A DNA stretch of 38,854 nucleotides from Fidelibacterota bacterium (GTDB taxonomy: Bacteria; Fidelibacterota; Marinisomatia; Marinisomatales; UBA1611). The first letter of the stretch is position 1; the number at the start of each line of letters is the position of its first letter. The stretch spans positions 1-38,854 of the forward strand of contig JAOHKG010000008.1 of the NCBI GenBank assembly GCA_028101095.1, written 5' to 3'. Below the pieces are notes generated by a model that was given only the letters and a program-made list of their open reading frames with translations, made no database searches and had not been told where the DNA came from. Below are positions 25,489-33,832 of the stretch, one piece after another. The position numbers and the translations under genes were made by a program.

Positions 25489-26075
25489 ATATTCCAAACT
25501 TATTAACTCTTTTCAGGATATTATTAACACCAGTTTTTATATTATCTTTATTTTCAGAATATAAATATGGTCATCCTATAGCTTTAGTGATATTTATTAT
25601 CGCAAGTATTACAGATGCTTATGATGGATATCATGCACGAAAATACAACCAAGAAACTCCTGAGGGGAAATTCTTGGATCCTTTAGCGGACAAAATATTA
25701 GTCTCTGCAGCTTTTATCTCATTCTCTTTGCTGGGAATTATTGATTTTTGGATGGTAGGATTAATTATTTTTAGAGATTTTTTTGTAACTGGTCTGAGAA
25801 TGGCTATGGAGCAAAAAGGGTTTTCAATGGTTACCTCAACTATAGCAAAAGCAAAAACAGCCACTCAAATGATCATTATAAGTTTTATTCTTATCTTCTT
25901 AGGAGTTAAAGGCCTTTCACTCAGCTGGGCAATTCCCGTACTCGATATTATAGCAGAATATGACATTATATATAATATTACTCTATTTGCTACTTTATTT
26001 ACCGTTTTTACAGGTTTGACCTATATCTATTCAAATCGAAATACATTGAAAGGTTTTATCCAAGATGAACAGTGA
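25479..26075 (+). CDS. pgsA: CDP-diacylglycerol--glycerol-3-phosphate 3-phosphatidyltransferase
   Basis: CDP-alcohol phosphatidyltransferase motif DAYDGYHARKYNQETPEGKFLDPLADK. Frame extends upstream of the listed ORF (25587) through (R)LNIPNLLTLFRILLTPVFIL; no ATG/GTG/TTG available, start ATC 25479 or ATT 25491 inferred. Confidence 0.88.
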   Translation: MRLNIPNLLTLFRILLTPVFILSLFSEYKYGHPIALVIFIIASITDAYDGYHARKYNQETPEGKFLDPLADKILVSAAFISFSLLGIIDFWMVGLIIFRDFFVTGLRMAMEQKGFSMVTSTIAKAKTATQMIIISFILIFLGVKGLSLSWAIPVLDIIAEYDIIYNITLFATLFTVFTGLTYIYSNRNTLKGFIQDEQ

Positions 26076-26532
26076 TATTCGATTTAAATTTTCAGAATTT
26101 TTTGGTACAATTTGTTATGTTGGTCATATACCTTTTGCTCCAGGAACATTTGGTAGCTTAGTTGCATTAATTGCTTGGTATTATTTAAAACCTTTTCTAA
26201 GCGACCCCTTATTTTTGCTCATAACTGGTGCTATTTTCTTTTTTGGTATTGTTGTAACTGATATTTTAATTACGGTGTGGGATGATGAGGATCCAAAACA
26301 AGTCGTGATTGACGAATGGGTTGGAATGTGGATCTCACTTTATCTTGTACCACATTCAATTAAATGGGGTTTAATTGCTTTTATCCTTTTTAGAATATTC
26401 GACATCTTTAAACCAGGTCCAGTTCAAGCTATGGATGACATGCATGATGCTACAGGAGTAATGATGGATGATGTTGTTGCAGGTGTGCTTGCCTGTCTAC
26501 TTACTCAAAGTCTTTTGTATTTTAAATTTTGA
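26065..26532 (+). CDS. pgpA: phosphatidylglycerophosphatase A
   Basis: GHIPFAPGTFGSLVAL, VIDEWVGMWISL, RIFDIFKPGPVQAMDD, GVMMDDVVAGV. Confidence 0.94.
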   Translation: MNSDIRFKFSEFFGTICYVGHIPFAPGTFGSLVALIAWYYLKPFLSDPLFLLITGAIFFFGIVVTDILITVWDDEDPKQVVIDEWVGMWISLYLVPHSIKWGLIAFILFRIFDIFKPGPVQAMDDMHDATGVMMDDVVAGVLACLLTQSLLYFKF

Positions 26533-27740
26533 ATATCTCGGTTCTTTCTATAGGAGATGAAATACTCTCTGGCGATACCGTTAATACAAACTCTACTTGG
26601 ATTTGCCAGAAAATAACAGAGTTAGGTTTTGACGTTGTAAGACAAGTGACGTGTCAAGATAACAAAAAAGAAATAATTTCATCTATCAGTTTTTTACTTG
26701 AATCTTCGCCCAATTATGTGATCGTGACTGGAGGTCTTGGCCCAACTGAAGATGACATAACTAGAAAAGTTCTCTTTGATTATTTTGATGTTCAGGAAAT
26801 ATTTGATGAAAAATATTGGCAAAAACTAGTTTTAAAATATAAAAAATTGGATATCGAAGTACTTGATTCAAATCGTTCTCAGGCTCTTATCCCATCTGAC
26901 GGTGGATTTTTGCCAAATCCAATAGGTTCTGCTAGGGGCTATAGTTTTATAAAAAAAAATACCAAATTTTTCATTCTACCTGGTGTCCCATCTGAGATGA
27001 AAGGAATAATGAATGAAACAATTCTTGTAGAACTTCAAAAGATAGTAACAAAACCAATTTTAAGAAAATTGATAAGGACAACAGGGTATCCAGAATCAGT
27101 TCTGGCTCATAAAATAAAGAAAATAACAGATTTGAATCATGGTTGTAAAATTGGTTATTATCCCTCTGTCTATGGTGTTGATATACGAATATCAAATACG
27201 TCTAGTGTTTTATTAGAAAAATTTTTCATAGGTATTCAAAATATACTTGGTGATATTTGTTTCTCTGATACAAAAATTCCAATTGAGCATTTAATTATTA
27301 AAAAACTATCTTTAATGAATAAAACAGTTTCTATAGCAGAGTCTTGTACTGGTGGCTTATTAGGGCATAGGATTACAAATATACCAATGGCTTCAAAGGT
27401 TTTTAATGGTGGTTTAATTACTTACAGTAACGAGTCAAAGAGTCATCTTTTAGGAATACCTAAAAATTTGATTGACGATCATGGAGCTGTAAGTGAAATT
27501 GTAGCAAGAAAAATGTCGGAAGAAGTGAAAAAAAGGTTTGAAACTGATTATGGGATATCCATTACAGGAATTGCTGGTCCAGGTGGTGGGACGAAAGAAA
27601 AGCCGGTTGGGACTGTATTTATTGGTATTTCAAGTATTAATTCAACAAAGGTATATAAATATATGTTCGGTAAAGATAGAGAAAAAAATAAATTGAAAAC
27701 AAGTCAAGCAGCATTCAATATGTTGAGGTTATCTATATGA
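26529..27740 (+). CDS. cinA: CinA-family competence/damage-inducible protein
   Basis: SIGDEILSGDTVNTNS, VTGGLGPTEDDITR, IAESCTGGLLGHRIT, GISITGIAGPGGGTKEKPVGTVFIG. TTG start. Confidence 0.95.
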   Translation: MNISVLSIGDEILSGDTVNTNSTWICQKITELGFDVVRQVTCQDNKKEIISSISFLLESSPNYVIVTGGLGPTEDDITRKVLFDYFDVQEIFDEKYWQKLVLKYKKLDIEVLDSNRSQALIPSDGGFLPNPIGSARGYSFIKKNTKFFILPGVPSEMKGIMNETILVELQKIVTKPILRKLIRTTGYPESVLAHKIKKITDLNHGCKIGYYPSVYGVDIRISNTSSVLLEKFFIGIQNILGDICFSDTKIPIEHLIIKKLSLMNKTVSIAESCTGGLLGHRITNIPMASKVFNGGLITYSNESKSHLLGIPKNLIDDHGAVSEIVARKMSEEVKKRFETDYGISITGIAGPGGGTKEKPVGTVFIGISSINSTKVYKYMFGKDREKNKLKTSQAAFNMLRLSI

Positions 27741-28330
27741 AGTTAGAAGATAAGCTAATTAGAACATTCTTATCTGTCCCTGTTCCCATTCAAGTAGGCT
27801 CAAAAAAAAATATGTTGTACTCTACTTTAGATGAAAAATTTCAAGTGAATTGGGTGAAAAATAATAATCTACATCTTACTATAAAATTTTTAGATTTTAC
27901 GAAAGAGTCAGCAATACCAGAACTTTTAATAGAAATTGAAAAAATTACTAGTAAAATAAAACCTTTTAATCTAAGTATTGAAAGAACAGGTTGCTTCCCG
28001 AACAAAGAAAAAGCAAAAATATTATGGCTGGGTGTTACGGGATTGTTAGATCCTTTAATTGATCTTTTTAATAACTTTGAAATAGTGTTACAAGGGTTTG
28101 GATTTCCTAAAGAAGAAATGAATTATAACCCTCACATAACTATTGCTAGAATTAAATACCCACAAAAACTAACCCCAGACGTTAGTCTTTTCTTAAACTC
28201 TAATTTCGATCCAATAAAATTTCCAATTGATAGAGTTCAGTTTTTAAGTAGTGAACTAATATCAACTGGAGTCGTCTATACATTAATTAAATCGTTCCCA
28301 TTAGGGGAATCACTTACTAAGGAGAAATAA
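27737..28330 (+). CDS. thpR: RNA 2',3'-cyclic phosphodiesterase (2'-5' RNA ligase family)
   Basis: Two HxTx-type motifs (HLTIKF, HITIAR), between cinA and recA. Confidence 0.88.
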   Translation: MKLEDKLIRTFLSVPVPIQVGSKKNMLYSTLDEKFQVNWVKNNNLHLTIKFLDFTKESAIPELLIEIEKITSKIKPFNLSIERTGCFPNKEKAKILWLGVTGLLDPLIDLFNNFEIVLQGFGFPKEEMNYNPHITIARIKYPQKLTPDVSLFLNSNFDPIKFPIDRVQFLSSELISTGVVYTLIKSFPLGESLTKEK

Positions 28331-29358
28331 TGCCTACAGAATCAAAAAAAACTAAAGCCCTTGACCTAGCAATTACTCAAATAGACAGACAATTTGGAAA
28401 GGGTTCAATAATGCGTTTAGGAAAAGATCATGTACCGACTCAAGAAAACTCGATTCCTACAGGTTGTTTATCATTAGATGTTGCTTTAGGCGTAGGTGGA
28501 GTTCCTAAAGGGCGTATCATCGAAGTATATGGACCTGAATCTTCAGGTAAGACAACATTGGCTTTACATATTGTTGCTGAAGCGCAAAAAGCAGGAGGTT
28601 ATGCTGCATTCATAGATGCTGAGCATGCAGTGGACCCAGAATATTCAAAAAAGTTAGGTGTGAATATTGAAGAACTATTGATATCCCAACCGGATCATGG
28701 TGAGCAAGCTTTAGAAATTTGTGATACATTAGTACGTAGCGGTGCTGTCGATGTTATTGTCATTGATTCTGTTGCTGCCTTAGTTCCACGTGCAGAATTA
28801 GAAGGGGATATGGGAGACCATCATGTGGGACTTCAAGCTAGATTGATGTCACAAGCTTTAAGGAAGTTAACAGGAACAGTAAGTAGGTCAAATACAACTG
28901 TAATTTTTATTAATCAGATCCGTGAAAAAATTGGAGTTATGTTCGGAAATCCTGAAACAACTTCTGGTGGAAGAGCTTTAAAGTTCTATTCAAGTATTAG
29001 AATGGAGATAAGAAGGATTACAACTCTTAAAGATGGGACAGAAATGGTTGGTAGTAGGGTGAGGGTCAAAGTTGTCAAAAATAAAGTAGCACCTCCATTT
29101 AAACAAAGTGAATTTGATATTATGTATGGATTAGGAATTAGTTCAGAGGGTGATATTCTTGATTTGGCGGTTACAGGTGAGATTGTTGAAAAAACCGGCG
29201 CCTGGTACTCGTATGACGATATGAAAATAGGACAGGGTCGAGAAAATGCGAAAACTTTTCTGAATGAAAATTCCGAAGTTATGAAAGCTGTTACAGATAA
29301 AGTTCGTTCCTTCATGGGACTGGATGTAAAAGAGGATAAGAAGAATTCCAAAAATTGA
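28330..29358 (+). CDS. recA: recombinase RecA
   Basis: [96 protein letters not shown]. Confidence 0.99.
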   Translation: MPTESKKTKALDLAITQIDRQFGKGSIMRLGKDHVPTQENSIPTGCLSLDVALGVGGVPKGRIIEVYGPESSGKTTLALHIVAEAQKAGGYAAFIDAEHAVDPEYSKKLGVNIEELLISQPDHGEQALEICDTLVRSGAVDVIVIDSVAALVPRAELEGDMGDHHVGLQARLMSQALRKLTGTVSRSNTTVIFINQIREKIGVMFGNPETTSGGRALKFYSSIRMEIRRITTLKDGTEMVGSRVRVKVVKNKVAPPFKQSEFDIMYGLGISSEGDILDLAVTGEIVEKTGAWYSYDDMKIGQGRENAKTFLNENSEVMKAVTDKVRSFMGLDVKEDKKNSKN

Positions 29359-29968
29359 TACGATCAAACCATTAAGGGGAAGTAATTCTGGATATTTAGT
29401 AAAGCTCGATTCAGGTGAAGCTTTTTCAGTTTCGGCTGAAGTGTTATTAAAAGAGTCCCTTCATCCCAAACAAGAATTATCAAGAGATAAAATCCTTTTG
29501 TTGAAAATAAAAGGAGATGAGAATATTCTTACTAATAAAATAATTCACTTTATTTCATACAGAGCTAGAAGTAAAAATGAAATTATGACTCGTTTTAGGT
29601 TAAAAGGTTATGACTCTAATTCAATTCAAAATTCAGTGAATAAGCTAGAAAGCTCTGGTTTTGTTAATGATGAATCTTTTGTCAAAATATTTATAAATCA
29701 TTTAGTTCAAGAAAAAAAGCTAGGACGAAAAGCTGTTTATTTTAAAATGATTCCGCATAAAATTGATAAGGCTATAATGGAATCAATTTTGGATGAAGCA
29801 TATGAAGAAAACCCACCTGAAGTGTTACTTCAATCACATATAGAAAAGTTTACAAAAGGGAAAAAAATTTCTGCTAAAGATCGAAAAAGATTATACAATT
29901 TATTGATGAGAAAAGGGTTTTTATACTCTGATTTTGAACCCTTCGTAAAAAAAATAGAATCTGAATAA
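29345..29968 (+). CDS. recX: regulatory protein RecX
   Basis: RecX-type [26 protein letters not shown]...[28 protein letters not shown] downstream of recA. Frame extends upstream of the listed GTG (29441) through [35 protein letters not shown] at 29345 inferred as start. Confidence 0.82.
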   Translation: MPKIDTIKPLRGSNSGYLVKLDSGEAFSVSAEVLLKESLHPKQELSRDKILLLKIKGDENILTNKIIHFISYRARSKNEIMTRFRLKGYDSNSIQNSVNKLESSGFVNDESFVKIFINHLVQEKKLGRKAVYFKMIPHKIDKAIMESILDEAYEENPPEVLLQSHIEKFTKGKKISAKDRKRLYNLLMRKGFLYSDFEPFVKKIESE

Positions 29969-30117
29969 ATTAAAAGTTTTCTTGGTTTTTATTCTTCATT
30001 ATTATATTAAATGTTAAGACTATTTAAAAACCAAGCTATGACGTTATAATTAAACTAGTTATTAAATTGCTTTAATGAAGGCATGTAAGTGTAACAATAA
30101 TAAAATATAAATTATAT

Positions 30118-30150
30118 TTTTTATTTAAATTTATATAGTTTAAATAAAAA
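30118..30150. repeat. perfect 12-bp inverted repeat with 9-nt spacer in recX downstream intergenic region
   Basis: TTTTTATTTAAA-tttatatag-TTTAAATAAAAA. Confidence 0.75.
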
Positions 30151-30305
30151 CGGGGTAGCACTCATCATGTACCTCGAACAAAATGAATGACCACCCCTTC
30201 CACATACCAAAGGCACCAAACCAGCACCTTTAAGTCTGAAAATATTATTAATTTAAAAGCAAGTCAAGAAAATAATTGATAGGATTCGAGTGATACTTTA
30301 AACCC

Positions 30306-30329
30306 GTTTAAAAGTTTAAAAGTTTAAAA
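30306..30329. repeat. three tandem copies of GTTTAAAA
   Basis: Read directly: GTTTAAAAGTTTAAAAGTTTAAAA. Confidence 0.8.
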
Positions 30330-30451
30330 CTTAAACCATGCTTGTTTAAAAAGATGCTATTCAACGTATATTTTCATTTTAAAATAACTTTAATTAATAA
30401 TCTTTTTCGATCTTTGATTTTTTTTTTATAGATTATATTATCAAATATTTA

Positions 30452-31801
30452 ATTAAAAAAATTGTCTTAATTTTACTCTTCTTTAATAATTTATATCCTG
30501 AATCAATAGATCTTAGTCAAGGTTGGAATATGAATACGGATTTCTCAAAATCTGAGGAATTAGAAAGTCTAATCGAGGATAGAATTGCAACGCTTCCTAA
30601 CACACTTGGTTTCATTGTGGTACACAAAGGTGAAATAGTTTCAGAAAATTACTACAATAGTAGTGAAAGTAATTCTATCAATGTTTGGTCCGTAACAAAA
30701 AGTTTTATTTCTACATTAATTGGCCAAGCCGTTGACATGGGCATGTTGCATGACCCTGATTCTTCTGCTTCTTATTTTTTTCCGGATGTTAGTGAGAGTT
30801 ATCTAGATACAATTACCATGCATGATGTATTAACTATGTCTTCAGGTTATGTTGATCAATTCATACCATCGAATCCTTTTACATTTTTTTTTGACCCATC
30901 TCAGTGGTGGGCTCTTAATTCTACAGAGACCCTATTATCTATGGATCATAGTGAACCAGGTAGTTTTTTTTATAATAATAGCGCATGTCACCTAAACTCT
31001 CATGCTTTATATTATGGAACAGGTTTAACGCCTTCGGACTTTGCTGATATTTATTTATTTCCTCACCTAGGGATAAATAATCCAAATTGGGAAAGTGGAT
31101 ACCTTGACATTAATGATGGATCCGCAATGTTAAGCCTTACTCTAAGGGAAATGGTCAAACTTGGACAGTTATACCTTCAAAATGGTTATTCTGGTGATAA
31201 TCAAATTTTATCCAGTGATTGGATATCTAGAGCAACTACATCTCAGGTGACTACAGGGGAAACCGAAGAATATGGTTCTCTGAGCCATTATGGATATCTA
31301 TGGTGGTTGCCAAATGAGGAAGGCTCTTTCTATGCAGCACAAGGATTAGGCGGGCAGATAATTGCGGTATTTCCAGAATATGATTTGGTCGTAGGTGCTC
31401 AGAGTAATGCATATGGGGATGATATTTTTCTGCACTCCAGATTATTAAATTATAGAATTGGTGACGAGATAACACCTTTGTTTGAAGACTTCGTTAGTAA
31501 TGATCAATCTATTTTGCCACCTAACGAATTCTCGTTAAATCAGAATTATCCAAATCCCTTTAATCCCTCAACAACTTTTTCATATGAGTTACCAGAAGCT
31601 TCTATTGTGAAAATTAATGTTTATGATCTGATGGGTCGAATTGTAAAAAGTCTAGTGAACTCTTCTATGGCTGCTGGCTATCATTTATCGAAATGGGATG
31701 CAACCAATGATATTGGAGAAGTAGTTTCAGCTGGAATGTATATCTATACCATACAAGCAGGTGAGTATCGTTCTACAAAGAAAATGGTATTACTAAAATA
31801 A
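30452..31801 (+). CDS. secreted beta-lactamase-fold serine hydrolase with C-terminal T9SS-type sorting domain
   Basis: SVTK (SxxK) motif in VWSVTKSFISTLIGQAVD; C-terminal NYPNPFNPSTTFSYELPEASIVKINVYDLMGRIVKSL...GMYIYTIQAGEYRSTKKMVLLK. In-frame upstream codons give a signal peptide (KKIVLILLFFNNLYPES) if translation starts at ATT 30452; listed ATG is 30530. Confidence 0.78.
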   Translation: MKKIVLILLFFNNLYPESIDLSQGWNMNTDFSKSEELESLIEDRIATLPNTLGFIVVHKGEIVSENYYNSSESNSINVWSVTKSFISTLIGQAVDMGMLHDPDSSASYFFPDVSESYLDTITMHDVLTMSSGYVDQFIPSNPFTFFFDPSQWWALNSTETLLSMDHSEPGSFFYNNSACHLNSHALYYGTGLTPSDFADIYLFPHLGINNPNWESGYLDINDGSAMLSLTLREMVKLGQLYLQNGYSGDNQILSSDWISRATTSQVTTGETEEYGSLSHYGYLWWLPNEEGSFYAAQGLGGQIIAVFPEYDLVVGAQSNAYGDDIFLHSRLLNYRIGDEITPLFEDFVSNDQSILPPNEFSLNQNYPNPFNPSTTFSYELPEASIVKINVYDLMGRIVKSLVNSSMAAGYHLSKWDATNDIGEVVSAGMYIYTIQAGEYRSTKKMVLLK

Positions 31802-31821
31802 ACTAAACAAAAAGTTATACG

Positions 31822-31848
31822 AAAAGCCTCGAAGATTCGGGGCTTTTT
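31822..31848 (+). terminator. rho-independent terminator after serine hydrolase
   Basis: AAAAGCCTCGAAGATTCGGGGCTTTTTT hairpin with T tract, ~20 nt after stop. Confidence 0.8.
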
Positions 31849-31950
31849 TGTTATAATAATAAGTTTTAGCCTTGGACAGAAGTCTTGGCTTAATTTTGTG
31901 TAAAACTATGCATATTTATAACTATTTGGTGAAAAGTAATATATAGCAAA

Positions 31951-31975
31951 AACCCACTAAAAGAGTGGGTTTTTC
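31951..31975. terminator. bidirectional-looking hairpin terminator downstream of tRNA-Leu
   Basis: AACCCACT-aaaag-AGTGGGTTTTT with A-rich/T-rich flanks; lies just 3' of the minus-strand tRNA. Confidence 0.75.
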
Positions 31976-31981
31976 ATCGAG

Positions 31982-32065
31982 TACCGATGACTGGAATCGA
32001 ACCAGCACGTCCTTGCGAACAATGGATTTTGAATCCACCGCGTCTACCAATTCCGCCACACCGGC
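31982..32065 (-). tRNA. tRNA-Leu (anticodon CAA)
   Basis: Reverse complement GCCGGTGTGGCGGAATTGGTAGACGCGGTGGATTCAAAATCCATTGTTCGCAAGGACGTGCTGGTTCGATTCCAGTCATCGGTA; long variable arm; acceptor stem pairs with two wobbles; CCA not encoded. Confidence 0.93.
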
Positions 32066-32240
32066 ATATTGAGGTATAATTTCACGATAAAATTACATTT
32101 TGTTTTGACAAATACAAAATTCTGTTATTTTTTTTTCTTAGGTTATTTTTCTGTATTGATAATCTATTTGAATGAGTATGCAACGATATTTTAATTTTTC
32201 ATGTTTTTCTGTAACAGTTAATAAACTATAAAAAAATTCT

Positions 32241-33737
32241 ATGAAAAAAGTTTCTATTCTTTGGTTCAAAAAAAATCTACGAATTTCAGATAACTCTGCT
32301 CTTTATAGAGCAAGTAAAGAGCAAAAAATAGCGGCTATTTATATAAATGATCCAGATATAATTAATAATGATGATTTTTCATCTTATCATTTAGATTTTA
32401 TAAAAGAATCATTACTGGAGTTGGAAATTATTTTCAAAAAAAATAAAAGTTCATTCAACGTTTATTATGATAAAGCTTTAAATGTTTTAAAAAAAATAAA
32501 TGAGACTTATTCAATAAGTAAGATAATAACTCATTATGAAACTGGAAACTGGGTCACTTATTGCAGAGATAAAATTATAACTAATTATTGCAAAGAAAAT
32601 GGGATAGAGCTTTTGGAATACCAAAGCAATGGGATCGTTCGAAACCTAAGTGATCGAGATGGTTGGTCCCATCTTTGGAATAAAGAGATGATCAAAAATC
32701 AAATTTCTACACCTGGTGTTTCTGGTTTTTTAGATCTAAATGCACAATCTGTTCATGAATCTTTTCAAAAAATAAAAATAAAAAAGAAAAAGTATAATAA
32801 AATGTTTTTTGGAGGGGAGTCCCATGCAACAAATACTTTACACTCATTCTTAAATGATCGAGGAAACTATTATTCAAAAGAAATGTCTAGTCCCGTGACT
32901 GCAGATAAAAGCTGTTCAAGGTTAAGTTCCTATTTAGCCTATGGAAATATATCTATTAAGCAAGTTCTACAGGAAACAAAGAAACGTCAAGCATTTCTAA
33001 GAGAAAATAAAATTAGGACAGGATGGCTTAAGTCTTTATCCAGTTTCTCTTCTAGGTTAAGGTGGCATTGTCACTTCATTCAAAAGTTAGAAATGCAACC
33101 TAATCTAGAATTTACTAATATGGTTCGTGCCTATGATGGATTAAGGGAATCATATGATCCTAACGCATTTACTAGATGGAAAGAAGGTTCAACAGGTTTT
33201 CCAATGATAGATGCTTGCATGCGTTTTTTAAAGTCAAATGGCTGGATAAATTTTAGAATGAGGGCGATGCTAGTATCATTTGCTTCTTACAATCTATGGA
33301 TTGATTGGAGGGTTACCTCTAAGTATCTGAGTAAATATTTTATAGATTACGAACCAGGGATTCATTACAACCAATTTCAAATGCAGTCGGGTGTTACGGG
33401 AATGAATGCTATAAGAATTTATAACCCTGTAAAACAGCAACAAGACCATGACTCTGGGGCTAAATTTGTCAGAAAATGGGTTCCGGAGTTGTTGAATGTT
33501 CCAATCGAATATATTCAATATCCTCATCTATTATCTGAAAAGATGCAGAAAAAAGTTGGATGTATAATCGGAAAACATTATCCAACTCCAATTGTAGATT
33601 TAAAAATTTCTACTCTTAAAGCAAAAAAATATATTTACGATATAAGAGCTACTCAAAAAGCAAAAATTGAATCAAAAAAAGCGTATATTAAACATGGAAG
33701 CAGAAGAAAAAGTAGGAATATAAATTTATTTAAATAA
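32241..33737 (+). CDS. cryptochrome/deoxyribodipyrimidine photolyase family protein
   Basis: N-terminal photolyase fold (ILWFKKNLRISDNSALYRAS); FAD-binding region RWKEGSTGFPMIDACMRFLKSNGWINFRMRAMLVSFASYNLWIDWR...RIYNPVKQQQDHDSGAKFVRKWVPEL. Confidence 0.92.
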   Translation: MKKVSILWFKKNLRISDNSALYRASKEQKIAAIYINDPDIINNDDFSSYHLDFIKESLLELEIIFKKNKSSFNVYYDKALNVLKKINETYSISKIITHYETGNWVTYCRDKIITNYCKENGIELLEYQSNGIVRNLSDRDGWSHLWNKEMIKNQISTPGVSGFLDLNAQSVHESFQKIKIKKKKYNKMFFGGESHATNTLHSFLNDRGNYYSKEMSSPVTADKSCSRLSSYLAYGNISIKQVLQETKKRQAFLRENKIRTGWLKSLSSFSSRLRWHCHFIQKLEMQPNLEFTNMVRAYDGLRESYDPNAFTRWKEGSTGFPMIDACMRFLKSNGWINFRMRAMLVSFASYNLWIDWRVTSKYLSKYFIDYEPGIHYNQFQMQSGVTGMNAIRIYNPVKQQQDHDSGAKFVRKWVPELLNVPIEYIQYPHLLSEKMQKKVGCIIGKHYPTPIVDLKISTLKAKKYIYDIRATQKAKIESKKAYIKHGSRRKSRNINLFK

Positions 33738-33832
33738 AAATAATTAAAAAGGCATTACAAGGCGCTTATTTGCTACTTTTCTAATTTTTAAGTAAATTCA
33801 TATAATTCTAGTATTTTAGACAGGAGGCTATT

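Noticed and set aside
30152-30197. tmRNA/tRNA-like reading of the GC-rich intergenic patch (contains GTTCGA on the minus strand)
   Set aside because: No T-arm stem, acceptor stem or tag ORF consistent with tRNA/tmRNA could be formed; kept only as an unexplained structured region.
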